A stretch of 64,000 nucleotides of DNA from Stenopsyche tienmushanensis (Eukaryota > Arthropoda > Insecta > Trichoptera > Stenopsychidae). The notes under the pieces are model-generated. The model was not told where the DNA came from and searched no databases. It saw nothing but the letters and a program-made list of their open reading frames with translations. Both the position numbers and the translations under genes were made by a program. Shown one piece after another: positions 1 through 11,930 of this stretch. Numbering within the stretch: the first letter of the stretch is position 1; each line of letters starts with the position of its first letter. The stretch lies in contig WACJ01000047.1 of assembly GCA_008973525.1 (NCBI GenBank), forward strand, positions 1,488,001 to 1,552,000, read 5' to 3'.

Positions 1-3000
1 ATCACGAACAAAGGCCCCATAACCAAGTATAATGAAATTTAGAATGAGCCAAAACAATAAAAACATGTGATTTAATTATATAATAAGGGTTGCAGTCTGT
101 GGAAAACCTTCATTAAAAGAATTCCAACGAAATGTTTTATACGTATATTATCTATATTTATCAAATATATACAGATAATTTATTATTTAATTGAATATTT
201 AAAAATAAATAGCAAATCTAGATGTTGTTAAATCTTGTAATTTAAAGTGTTTAGTTTAGAAATTATCCAGGTTCCATGCATATTTATTAGAATCGGCTGC
301 TTCATTTTTAATTTCCATATTATCTGAATTCGGGATCAAATCCATATTGTGGAAAATAATATCACCATAAAAATAAATATGGGATCCTGGTTGGTAAAAA
401 AATAATCAGCATTCGGCATTCACTTATCATCCTGTATCCCTAGTAAAGCCTGTATTTTTTATTCTAAAAAAATAAATAATAAAAATACACTCGTATTGCA
501 ACGGCAATACTTCGCAAAAATATTTGCATTAGAAACTAGCAAAATTCATCCCGGTATTCCATCGGTCCTATACGGCCCATATTCTACTCGAATCTTTCAA
601 ATTTACATATTAAATGAGCAGCATAATCTATGAAGCAATTCCTTTAAATATTGAATTTTTCTCGTGGCATACGTTTTTCCGCTTTTCATAAAGATATCGA
701 TCCTATGGGCCTTAACCATAGTGCTGAATGGCCAATATATTTTTTTAATTTGTTTATCTTTTGGATCTAGCCTTCCTACACATTCGATGATTGGCTTAAT
801 AAAGTTTTACGGTGTATTTGTAATTTACGAGCGCGTCGCAGCCTTTATAGTCCATAAAAGTGGACTAAACGATTTATAAACATCATCGCACGTCATTGAA
901 TCGCAGCCCTTCATCATCCGGGCAGTTGGGGGCGATTATTTCTATAGAAGAATGGGCGCAAGTGCTTTGTCATGAGAAATATTTGAGCAGTGCAGACATT
1001 TTATGTATGGTAATATGGAAGGTTAGGGGCTCCGTGCTGACTGCCCAACTTCTGTTTCATTGTTAAACTTTCACAGTTGAACGGTTCACATTCGGCGTAT
1101 CAGTAAATCTTTAACTGGAATTCAATGCGAGCCCATTGCGGCCAACCTACAACACTGAACATCGCTTTACACTATCATATATTATTTACATTTACTATTC
1201 CACTATTGGAAAACTCGACATTCAACGCTCTATGATATTCGCCTCAAGCTGCCTTACTTAAATAAGTCCCACCGAACAACTTAAACTCAAATGCCACCAA
1301 TTCAATTCATAATGCAATGAAATTCTAATTATAATAGAAGTTCCTTCTTCCCAACTGCAGCTGTTATTATATCTACTACCATACTATTCGTATCGCAATT
1401 CTGAAGTATCCTCGACTCGACTCGATCAGTGATGAATGAAATGATAGAAAAGGCTCGTACGGTTGTAGGTATTTTAAAAAATCACTCAAAATCTATGAGC
1501 TATCTAAAAATAAGTGGGTACAATCACAGTGATTTAATTAATTATTAGCTATCTATTGTAGAGTCAATTTTTAGCTTGAATCTCCATTTATTCAGAGCCA
1601 ATTAAGTCTTGGGAGACCAAAAGAACGTATTGGTCGCTGGAAAACCTGGTATTTCTGCAGCCGGCTTTTCCGATCACGTAATCATCTTGGCGTAATAATA
1701 AAGATCTAGAACCAACTGGTTTTTTGGATGTCGTGGTTTCTTTGCTTCCTTCTTCCTCCTATGCATATTTCTTTCACGAACCGATAGCTAACGAACCCAA
1801 GCGGGCTGTTCATTTGGAACTGTAAATACTGGAAGCGGGGTGCAATTTCGGAGCTATAACATTTGAGAACAGATTCATTTCTTCAGGGTTTACAGCAGCA
1901 GTGGTGAGTCAGATTTTTATGATATCAATTAAATTTATATGAACTGTCTGATTTCAACGAAGGGTGCATTGTCCTAGAAAATCAATCACGTAAATTACTA
2001 AATAACATTCATGATAAAAGGCTACAATCAAAAATGTAATGGAACTCATTTACTACTCTACAATGATTAGTGAAGAAGCATGCTATTTAAAAAAATCGAT
2101 AGATGAACATTGCTCAAGTTTAACTTCTTTTATGCTTTACTAATCATCCATGATTCATTCTTGTATCCCTATGAAATCATTATGGCGAATTTTATTGCAT
2201 AGAATGCAAAATAAAAATAAAAACCCATTGAGTTTGCACGACAATATTGAGTCACATGCTATACTGTTGCCGCACGACAGCTATTCAAATTGAAATATAA
2301 AGTTCCTAATCCCCCATCAAGTTTTGCTTCGAACGAGCATCGTTGATATATGATCAATAAACAGCGACTATTTAATATATTTGGTACTTTTCAATTGACA
2401 GCTACAGTGTTCTACTTTGATCATATGAAATTGGAAACCACTTATTAATAACATTCATGAAAAGCTTCAGATTGGCAAGAACCATATAAATTATCCATTG
2501 TCATCAATCTCATCCTGACTACATTGATCTGATTTGCTTAATGGTATGTTCGATATAAACCCAATTATTTCTTCATCAATCAAAACATGAAACACATAAT
2601 CGTTAGCATCGCTAATTAAACAATCACTGGCATATTGAATTCTATTTCAATTGCTTTTGTAATTTCTCTCATAACATCTTCATTTAAATAATTTATATTT
2701 TACAAATGAATAATTAGTATCGTTTCCTAACAATTGTCATCGAATGAAATATTTGCATTTAATGGCCAATTTCCATTCATCGTTTGTATTATTAACGCTT
2801 TGACGGACACGTCTGCATTATGCGTCATTTTGCTTTAAAAATATGACACATAATACAGATTTGCGAATACAATAAGAAGTGACGTTGATCAATTCATAGT
2901 GTCTTTTTTATGATATTAAGAACATATGGAAGATTGAGTGCTAATAAATAATTATTAATATTCAGATAATCGAACACTCATATAATTCAGTTTTTAATTT

Positions 3001-4190
3001 TTCGTACATTAGCGTAATTTCTATCTTTATACCATTATGTTAATTATGTTAAAATATATTTAACAAATCCTTAAAAATATCGTTAGTTTATTCTTTAATA
3101 CAACTAAATCACGAACTATGTCGAAATAATAACTACAAATCTAATTATTGACAGGTACATTTCGGGACCATAAAGCCAACTCCGAAAGCCATGAAATTAA
3201 TTTTGCATGTGCACCGAGCCCATTTGAAACCCTTGATGAAACATGTGAAACGTTTTGTCTACAAGAGAAAATCAGCAATGTCATTATATATGCTATTTTA
3301 ATTTTAGTTCATTCTAAAAATTTGTACGTTAAATTCCAAACTATTCTAATGGGTATCCAAAAAATAACTCACTTTATGAATACTTGATCTTTTCACTGTC
3401 CTTATTTGTAAATGCATCTTAAATCAACTTTTAATTAACCTTTCCTTTAGCGTGTTAAAAAACACCCACGCTCTACTATGATATGTATTTGGTACACCAT
3501 ATGAAATTCTGAACCTCGTATATTTCACATCGATATTCTCATTATTAGATTCAAGTTTTAGTAAATACATCATGGTCATGGAAAAGCTTAAGAAAAACAA
3601 TAATCTATGACTACGACAAATCTGCTATGTTTAGTAAAAATACTAAAAGTATTTAAAAATTTAATACATTGAAACTTATAATATTTGGAAATAAAATTGT
3701 GATTTGAAGAGAAAAATAGAAATTTGAAAGAATTTATAGATACTATGCCAATGGAATCCTACTGTTGCAAAGCTATGGGAATAGTTCCATTTAACAGGAA
3801 TGGTGTTCAAAGTCGATATTATGGCAAAGAGTGAGAATATAACATCCTTTCAATAAATAGGTTATCCATTTAATTTAAAAAATTACAAACTTCAAGAACT
3901 TCAATGAAGGTTATTAGTAAACTAAGCTATAAAAAATTATAAGAGTAGAAAATAAAAAAAATAGTGTGCTTTTTAGTTAAACTTTCATATTTTTTACCAT
4001 TTTCTTGATAATTTTTACCCCAAAAAATAAGTTATTTCCGCGAAAACCTTAAAACTTTACCTTAGTTGTCTTAGATAATATTATAGTGAAAAAATATCCC
4101 AAAATCTTAGTCAGATCGATCAACAACTTTTTAAGCTACAACTGGCGACCATTTTGAAAATTTTTCGAGATAATCTCGTTTTTTAGTTTC
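1..4190. other. Intergenic DNA, no gene seen
   Basis: AT-rich sequence with frequent stops in all frames. The two longest open frames (near 664-879 and 3148-3387) have no recognisable domain, splice context or composition bias. I see no transposon ends or tRNA genes here. Confidence 0.5.
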
Positions 4191-4199
4191 AATAAATCT

Positions 4200-4760
4200 T
4201 TCAATTTTAGTGACTTGCAGATCAACCAATGATTCCAGGTGCATATAATAGATCTTTAGTTTTCTCAAAAAGTTTATTATCTTTGACTAACTGTTGTTTT
4301 CGGGCTATACGAGCTGCTTTTATCTCAGAAAGACTCTTACGGTTCTACCTCGCTACCCGCGCTTCATCGGTATTTTCAGTAAAGACTTTACAGTAGGTAT
4401 TCATCATCTTCAAAATGAAGCTGTAGCTGTTATTAAATATCCCAGTAGCAATGTATGTTAATATTTAAATGATTTTTACACCAGGATACAGGTGCTTTGG
4501 AGCCAGTCGTCAAGCCGTCGAGTTAAAACATTCATTGGCATTTTGGATATGGTCACCCAAGCATCTTTGAAATAGTTCATCTCTGGACAAATCTTTATAA
4601 ATTGGTAAGAGATGCTGTTTTATCTCTTGGTCAAGAAATGAAGTCAGGTCTTCAGGCTTCGGATATTTTTTAAAGAAATGGTTTTCTGCCATTTGCATCA
4701 GCTTTTGACTCCAGTTGGGTTCCCATGATAATGTCTTTTTTTGAAATTCATCAAACTTTT
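4200..4760 (-). pseudogene. Decayed transposon-type ORF fragment (C-L-G-x-x-x-Q-N-x-N-E motif)
   Basis: On the minus strand, 4698-4510 reads MQMAENHFFKKYPKPEDL, then HLLPIYKDLSRDELFQRCL and GDHIQNANECFNST. The frame then breaks and continues in other frames through about 4,200 with pieces such as ENTDEARVA, SEIKAARIARKQQL and LLYAPGI. The motif CLxGxxQNxNExFN followed by a basic C-terminus resembles a repeat-borne protein common in arthropod genomes, but I cannot name the superfamily with certainty. Frame breaks show it is dead. Confidence 0.4.
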
Positions 4761-4904
4761 CTACCTTTCATTCCTTTCGTTCAAACTACAAAACACAAAT
4801 ATTCATGTAAACAATCCTGCATAAGCACCGCGCAAACGTGCATTTTTGAGTAAGAGGATCAGAACGAGTTAGTACTTCCGATCGTTCAAAATCGTGGGTA
4901 TGGC

Positions 4905-4985
4905 GAATTTTTTTCCACCATCTAAATTTCAACCCAAACGTTTACAATAAGAGTGCAAGATTTAATAGCCCACTATACCAAAATA
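4905..4985 (-). repeat. tRNA-derived SINE fragment, copy 1
   Basis: Its minus strand aligns with the better copy at 45441-45548: a GGTATAGTGGGCT-like A-box region, CACTCTTATTGTAAACG, a degenerate B box (GGGTTGAAATT), then GGTGGAAAAAAATTCGCCATACC. Diverged and not a functional tRNA. Confidence 0.45.
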
Positions 4986-4989
4986 AAGA

Positions 4990-6310
4990 TATTGATAATT
5001 TCGCTAGTTAAGACAAGAAAGGCAATTTATAAAGCTTTCTCTGCAAAAGTTTCTTGTAGCAAACTCCTATATTTGATAACAGATATTGCACCTTAAGAAG
5101 AAGTTTTTAGAAGCCTTAAGAAATTACATCCCGATGTATTTATCTCTAGATTTAGATGGACTACAAAGTAATTTAAAATAATCGACATAGTCTAAAATAA
5201 ATAAAGAATGTGCGTGGGTCCCGGAATCTCCGGTGAGGCTTAATGAATTTTGTTTATAACTTGATTTTCTCTCTAAGGTACACAGAGATGAAAACGTATC
5301 CCCGGAGAATTTCCCGACGTATGTATGTAAACATTCATTTTCTAGTAATAAATAAACAGGCGTTTTTGTGTAGAAAAGAAATGGTATAATAAAAGAAAAA
5401 AATACTCGCCAAAGGGAGGCCATAACAAGCTCGATAGATGTTTACGTATCATGTGAACACTGCATTAGGAAAAAGAGTAAAGGCAGATGTTTTGGCACGC
5501 ATTCATCCGAACCGGGCACGGAATTATCGTGAGAATTTCCATTTCGTCTTAATCATGTACCCGGAAAGCTCTCAAAAATTATTATTTCCAAAGTGCTCTT
5601 AGTCCTTCTCTTAGGCGTCGACGCAAAATGTTTATCGAGGAGCGTTCTTAAACTGAAAAACTGCAGAAGACTTTACTCGGAGACGTGAAGGAAACGCGCC
5701 GAGTCGTAATAGCGGAACCAACCGACTGAAAAAATCTACGAGCCACTTTATGGGCACTAAAGAACGCACTATTGTAATTTTTATATGGATTGGGAACTCT
5801 GCATAAGTACTTTTTCAGGGAATTCATCGTGTGGAGGATCACGCAACATTGGCTTCGCGCTCCGGACGCCACGGGAAAGAACAAAAAATGGCACACATTG
5901 CCTTCAGCCTAACCGAGCCATCGCTACTTGCATACTTTTAAATTTAATAGTGGTTGAATTTATTATGAAAGTCATTTTCTGCAACGACTACTCGAGAAAA
6001 CATAGAAATACAATATATAGCCAAAAGCGTGCCCCACATATGCGAAAAGATTTGTTTCAGTATCAAATATTAGGCTGTACCACATGATCATTCGTAATTT
6101 GTAGATGGAAGTTTTAATTATTTGATATATATTGCTGTAAGGTCATAACATTAACGAAACATAATTTATTCAATCGTAACAATCTCCATTAGCTTCAATA
6201 GGATTATGCCAATGGGAAATTAAATTACTTATTACATTTTTATAAAAGTTAGCACTCTCAGAACAGAATTCTTAGAATTCTTAAATATTAAGAGGAAACC
6301 CGAAATACAA
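4990..6310. other. Intergenic DNA, no supported gene
   Basis: Overlapping open frames on both strands (5648-5896 minus, 5785-6087 plus, 5124-5423 minus) have no family match I recognise. The segment 5,450-5,900 is somewhat less AT-rich than its surroundings but has no gene structure I can support. Confidence 0.4.
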
Positions 6311-6494
6311 TACAGTGGAACCTCGATAAACCGTTCCCGCATAATACGTTTTCCCGGATGGACCGTTCGTTTTTTATAGTCCCGTCAAACTATTATTATT
6401 TGAAGCTTTCCCGCATTCACCGTTTCCCGCAATTACCGTTTTTTTTTTTTTTTTCAGGGTCCCTTGGAAAACGTAAAATCGAGGTTTCACTGTA
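6311..6494. mobile_element. Pogo/Tigger-type MITE, 184 bp
   Basis: Terminal inverted repeats TACAGTGGAACCTCGAT (left) and its near-complement ATCGAGGTTTCACTGTA (right), 16 of 17 matching. The interior has repeated CCCGCAT/CCGTTT motifs and a T-run and no coding capacity. TA at the outer ends fits a pogo-like target duplication. Confidence 0.8.
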
Positions 6495-6540
6495 CTTTAC
6501 AAAATCGCTGAAAGATCACAATTAATGAACTAAGTAATAA

Positions 6541-7010
6541 TACAGCGGAACCTCGGCTTACAGGTGTCTCTGTTTACGAGCTAAATTTCGGGTTACGAGT
6601 CGCACAAGCGAGCATGAGTGAGTTTCTTTGGTTTCTTCGGAGTTTCTTGGTCCTATCGGACCAAATTACTAGAGCATGGACCGATGGAAGACCGTCGGAC
6701 ACTCCTCTTTTGTGCGAATACGAGTGGCAACAAGAAGATAAAGCCTCTTCTTGTTTACTCTTCCGAGAACCCACGAGCATTCAAGAAATGCAAAGTGCGA
6801 AAGGACAAACTGCTTATTATGTGGAGGTCAAACAGCAGAGCATGGACCGACGAACAGCTGTTTACCGAATGGATGGATTGACCTTGCTACTGGTCATTAG
6901 GTAAAAAAATACCTTCTGGATAATAATCTCCCTCTGAAAGCCATGCTAATTATGGAAAATGCTCCTGCGCACGCCAAGAGAGTTCAGAATAACATTTTGA
7001 AATAGTTTAG
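6541..7010 (+). mobile_element. Tigger-type element remnant with partial DDE transposase
   Basis: Starts with a TIR-like CAGCGGAACCTCGGCTTAC and the tandem 'GTGTCTCTGTTTACGAGC' motif typical of Tigger ends. Inside, in broken plus-strand frames, are transposase pieces: RRTLLFCANTSGNKKIKPLL, VYSSENPRAFKKCKVRKDKL, MWRSNSRAWTDEQLFTEW, then MENAPAHAK-like sequence near 6,950. The N-terminal DNA-binding half is missing, so this is an internally deleted, dead copy. It sits 46 bp after a related MITE. Confidence 0.75.
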
Positions 7011-7019
7011 TTTAATTAG

Positions 7020-9620
7020 ATTATTAAGTTTAATAAAAAATACATGAATTATTAATTTGTTTATTTTTAATATAACATAATTATAAACAATGTGATGAAG
7101 GCCAAACATACGTTTTCGATGTGTTGCTATTGTCGCCAAATGAATTGATCTAGGTATGAATTGAAATTATAGCGTTTGTGTCTTACCGCCTCCCGGCACA
7201 GTCTATCGAAGACCGAACGCTTAGCAAGTACATTTAACTTTAGCAACAAATTTGATTTTTTAATTGCGGAATTTATTTTTGCAATAAATAGATAAAAAAA
7301 TATATTTTTAATAGTGGTTTGAATATTCGCTAAATTTAAAAATAAATAGTTCGGAGGGCGTACCAAGCGATAGCGCCACGGGCGTTGCCTCTCGTTTTGT
7401 AATAATTTGGATATAATAAATCCGATTTTAAGTTTAAATATATTTTTTATCAAAAAACTATTAGATTTTATAATAATGCTCATATAAAAATTATAAAAAT
7501 AACAAATTTAGTCAATTCAGTGTCGCTAATGTGAGCGTTTAAAAATTTGGAATGTTCGTGAATGATTTCGCGTAAATTGAGTATGATAAGTGGCGCTATG
7601 ATAAGTCCGACTTCCCATCCATCGACGACCGCATTGAGTACCATCTCTTCTGCGATTCTTAGAACAGTTCCTTCGAAAGGAGACCGAATCCTGTCATCGA
7701 GTCTTTAGCAATCCCTTTTATGGGATTTTTGATAACAACCACCTTTATAAGGTTTTTCATAACGAAAATATATTTTTAAAATTGTATTGTCAACAACATC
7801 TCCTATAATGATTTAAACCCATGATACAGGTCTCATGGTAGCAGAATGAGCCCATACTTATTTATTAAAATTGATATAAAAGATATCCACATAGGAGAGA
7901 GACAGAGGCAACGAAAATACAACTTCTTCATCCAGATCTTTATTATTACAATAAGATAAAGACCACAGATACAAGATCGAAGAAGCCGACGAGAAGGCCA
8001 AATTTTTCCGCAATCAAAACGATCGATCGGATCTCATGACTTTACTGAAAACTCTTTGAAGACTCGCTCAGAAATGACTTAGGACTGAAATTAAGCTGGT
8101 TCAATGTGCCTATCCATAGTCCTTTTATACACAAGCTTTATTAATACTTTCCAGAATCTTCTTGAAGCTTTACATCCGTTCCAAAAGTATGCATCTGTTT
8201 CCGGCAATTGCACATCTGTCAAAAGAAATCTTCGATTGTTCTGGAAACCAGATATCCCGGAACTAGCATTCCTGACTCCACACGTGTAGCTCATTTTGTA
8301 GTAACGTATTTATTTGAATTTTGCCATTAATATGTAAAATTTACCCCTTTAGACTACCGCAATAAGATGAAATTTTTAATACTGATATTTTTGCATGATA
8401 ACTCCATTTTCTTGATAAAAATTTATAATTTAATTATATCATCATGACGAAAGACGACTCAATTCCAGATCTGACGTATTCACTATTTTAATGTATATCT
8501 CTGTCAATTTCAGTAGACGTTATTCTTTCATACAATGCATGAAAGTTTTGTTTGCATTGTGTAGGATAATAATGGCATGAATAATACAATGTTTCAATAT
8601 CATATGAAATTTTACACAATAAATCATAAAATGAACATTATCGTCTTGAATGTCTGGCATCAAAATGGTTTCAAAAGTTGTATCAAAAATGGGAAACTTA
8701 TGGGTTTGAAATGCTTTCACGTAGCATCGAAAACAAGGATCTCATTCTTATTTGTCATATCAATAGCTGACTTGACAAAGTTCGGGTGCAAGAAAGGTTT
8801 ACGACGTCGAAATTGCTAGATCGATGAGGTGTTGTTGCACCATCAGAATTTTCACCAAAGAAAATCAAAGAGTGAAAAACGAGGCGTTCGCAAAGCGTGG
8901 TCCGCGACCCCCGGCACTCTCACGTGCCATCAACAGCTGCACGACAAACACGTATTTCGCGAATACAAACTAGCCATTTACGATTTTCGAGGGCTGAAAA
9001 AGATTCATCGTCCTTTTTTCCCCGATTTACATTCCCCTATCGGACACTTTAATCACTTTAATGATATAAAAATTTGTCGAACGTACACCCGCTCCGAATA
9101 ACGAATATCAAATTCAATTGGATCGGAAAAGGGTTGAAACCGTCAGGTTACATTATTCATTTTATTACTCGCATCACGTACAATGTATACAATTTACCGA
9201 ATTTGCCGTTTCTCCTTTATTTATTTACTGGTAAAAAATCGGCAGGATGTCGATTCGGAGAGATGTATCGCGTTGTCGTGGATAAAATGCAACTCTCATG
9301 AACGGGTTAGGCGTGAGGATAATCAATAAGTCCGTACATTTCTTTTTAGAAAACAATTTAGAAGGTGGAATAAAATTTGATTCTTTTTCCAATATTTGAT
9401 CATAAAATACCTTCAGAATAAATTTTAAAAATCCTCGTTGCGAAAAATAAAATATGTGATATCGTACGACTTGCATAACTTAAAAAAGCGGTTAAAGATT
9501 ATCTTGTTGTAGTTTCCCATCCCTAAAAATTAGCATTATTTTTAAATGATATTTTAATTATTGTTTTAAACCCAATTACAAATAAAGGATCATACAAGCC
9601 TTTATTGATCATCTCAGGAT
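7020..9620. other. Intergenic DNA, no supported gene
   Basis: Open frames at 7127-7483 (minus), 8091-8294 (minus) and 8577-9301 (plus) show no domain I recognise and no exon-intron context. Part of 8,820-9,050 has higher GC and CpG content than its surroundings. No transposon ends found. Confidence 0.4.
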
Positions 9621-9625
9621 TTATT

Positions 9626-9700
9626 AGGGGAACCCATAAGTAATCAATTATTTTGAGAACGTGTTGTTACATGTCAGTTATCGCTGATGCGTCGACTAGA
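9626..9700 (+). repeat. Mariner terminal fragment related to the end at 52 kb
   Basis: AGGGGAACCCATAAGTAATC followed by ATTATTTTGAGAACGTGTTGTTACATGTCA matches, in reverse orientation, the terminus at about 51,985-52,056 (AGAGGTACCCATAATGAATC and GCATGTTGTTACAT). Only the terminus is present and no transposase follows. Confidence 0.55.
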
Positions 9701-11520
9701 AAGATGATGATGATATGATGAAAAAAATCAAACGCCTGCAACGTTACTTTTACCAATCAAAATGTTGTGTATAATCAATGATTTAAATGAATTGATAAAT
9801 AAGAACAACGTTTATAATTGCTACAAAGGATTCTGATTTCTCGAGAAATGAGAATTCACAAATTTCTTAAGAATTCTCAAGAAATTTTTATGAACAAAAA
9901 AATATATGTGAAATGTGGGTTCATTTGCTGTCGCACCGCTGATGGTAACGAAAATGCACTTATCTTCTTAAGCAAGATATTTAAATAATTCTAATAAAGA
10001 TCCGCTACTAGACTACAGATAAACCAGCGGAAAAAACACATCTTCCCATGGTCAAAACTATTGGCTGACTTTCCATATTTTTTTGAACTTCATTAAAGTG
10101 CAGGAGAACAATATCTATTAATCTGTTACACAGGCTTCAAGCAAGGATGCTTTCCTGATGATTTCCTCATGCTACATATACATTTGATCATTTTTTTTTT
10201 GTGAACAACATTAAAAGCCAATTTCTAAACGAATAATGAAAAACCAACAAATATTTCCAATCAAATTGTTTTCTTTCGTATTGACAAAAATGTTATCTTT
10301 CAATAATTTAATAATAGTTTTGTTCAATTTCAACGAAAAAATATAAACGAATGATGTCATTCAAACTTGCAGTAATTGTATTTACTTATTTAAGATCAAT
10401 TTTTCCTGCCAGCTATCAACCTACATTATATGGTTCGATCCACATAAGCTCTATTTCGTTATTTAATAGCCATACTTTGTGTAATATTTTTAAATATCTA
10501 CATTTTTCTATTTGGATGTTTTGAACACGCCTGTAAAATAATATCACTCTTTGATGCCGCCTGAATATGAGCTCTCATATAGATGCTGTTATCTGTATAG
10601 ATTCTGTCTCGATTTACCTTTGATCGTATGCTAATTATAAGCACCGGAGATAAGCGCATCGCCAAGTTTCCGTACAAGAATCTGACAAATTTATCGTCAG
10701 AATCCATTTTGTCCCGGAAGGCATTAATTGAGTCACACCAGAGGAGATAAACGACTAGATTAATTAGGTTGCATGTAGCTGATGCTGCGTCATTAACAAG
10801 TGAGACATGTAGGGGTTGATTGTTGCTTTAGCGGGCGCACGTGACCTACCCCTAACCCCCATACGAGCCGCATTGACTGCAATGTGGAATATTCATCAGG
10901 TTTGCTATAAAAGTCGTGTTAAATCACCTCAATGTGTTGAAATGGGACTTCGCCCTGGGCGGTTAGCTTTATTACTGTATTTATATCTGTCACACAAAAA
11001 CAAATACGCCATCGCTGAGATTCGCGTTGTTTTGAAAGCCGCTTTGTTCATGAACAACATTTTTCGAACGGCTGGATTTGGACTCGTTAAGAGAACGACG
11101 AGTGTATTTTTAAAGCCCGAACAATAGTTTCATTGTTTAGAACGCGCAGAGATGTTTTATTGTAGCTCTAATGAAGGCTATTACATGCTCTTATTATGTT
11201 TTTTCCGTATGAAATATTCATCAAATTTTAAGTTGTTAACAATTTCCTTCTATTTCAACATAGCAAACAAAACTTACTAATAAACTACTTTGATATTCAG
11301 GACATTCAAAATTAGATAATTTCCATATTCAAATCGTCCTGGACTATATTTCATGCTGATTGATGCTAACAGACAAACGAGGTTGATTGAGCGTTTCACC
11401 ATTAGTCACATCCTATTAACGGTAATATCTTTCACATATCCAATCATTTTATTTAATTAAAATATATTTTATTTTTTAAATTATGCATTACTTAAATTAA
11501 ATGCTATTTAGTACTGATAA
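9701..11520. other. Intergenic DNA, no supported gene
   Basis: Contains an imperfect palindrome near 9,860-9,892 (AAATTTCTTAAGAATTCTC then AAGAAATTT). The open frame at 10816-11127 lies in less AT-rich sequence but has no recognisable domain, and neither does the minus frame at 10498-10707. Confidence 0.4.
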
Positions 11521-11530
11521 TTAATAGATA

Positions 11531-11930
11531 ATTTGCCACATGACGCGCCCCACGCAATAGCGCTGTTAATCTGAGCAGATTAAATTCTCTTCTCTTCTAA
11601 AATCTTCTGTCTCTCTTCAGGTGCAATGTTTTATTTTAACAGCGCCATCTCTTGTGGCCCTACGGAGACATTACACCTGCATATCGACGGATTGCTTCTT
11701 GCGCGTGCACGGTTACCGGTTGGGTAGTGACGCGCACGAGGCAGGAGTCGGGAGAGTCGTCGGTTAACCTTGGCTGCGGAAGGTCGTCCTTCCTGCAGCC
11801 AGATCTCTCTCTCTCTCTCTCTCTCGTGTGGAATAAATAGCTATTTATAGAAAAGAATATTCTATTCGACGCCCGTATATTCCCTCTATATCCATTATAA
11901 CATAATGATGTTATAACGTCCGTTTAGTTG
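11531..11930 (+). mobile_element. LTR fragment of an LTR retrotransposon, plus orientation
   Basis: Matches, in opposite orientation, the solo LTR at 24487-24899: AGCGCTGTTAATCTGAGCAG, CAGCGCCATCTCTTG, GGTTGGGTAGTGACGCG, CTGCAGCCAGATCTCTCTC with a (CT)n run, then GTGTGGAATAAATAG (LTR polyA-signal region) and TCGACGCCCGT. Both ends are diverged, so exact edges are uncertain. Confidence 0.75.

Noticed and set aside
5648..6087. Overlapping open frames on both strands as a gene
   Set aside because: No domain, no splice context, and mutual overlap suggests chance in a locally less AT-rich patch.
10816..11127. Plus-strand frame of 103 codons
   Set aside because: No ATG start (it begins at TTG), no recognisable domain and no splice context.
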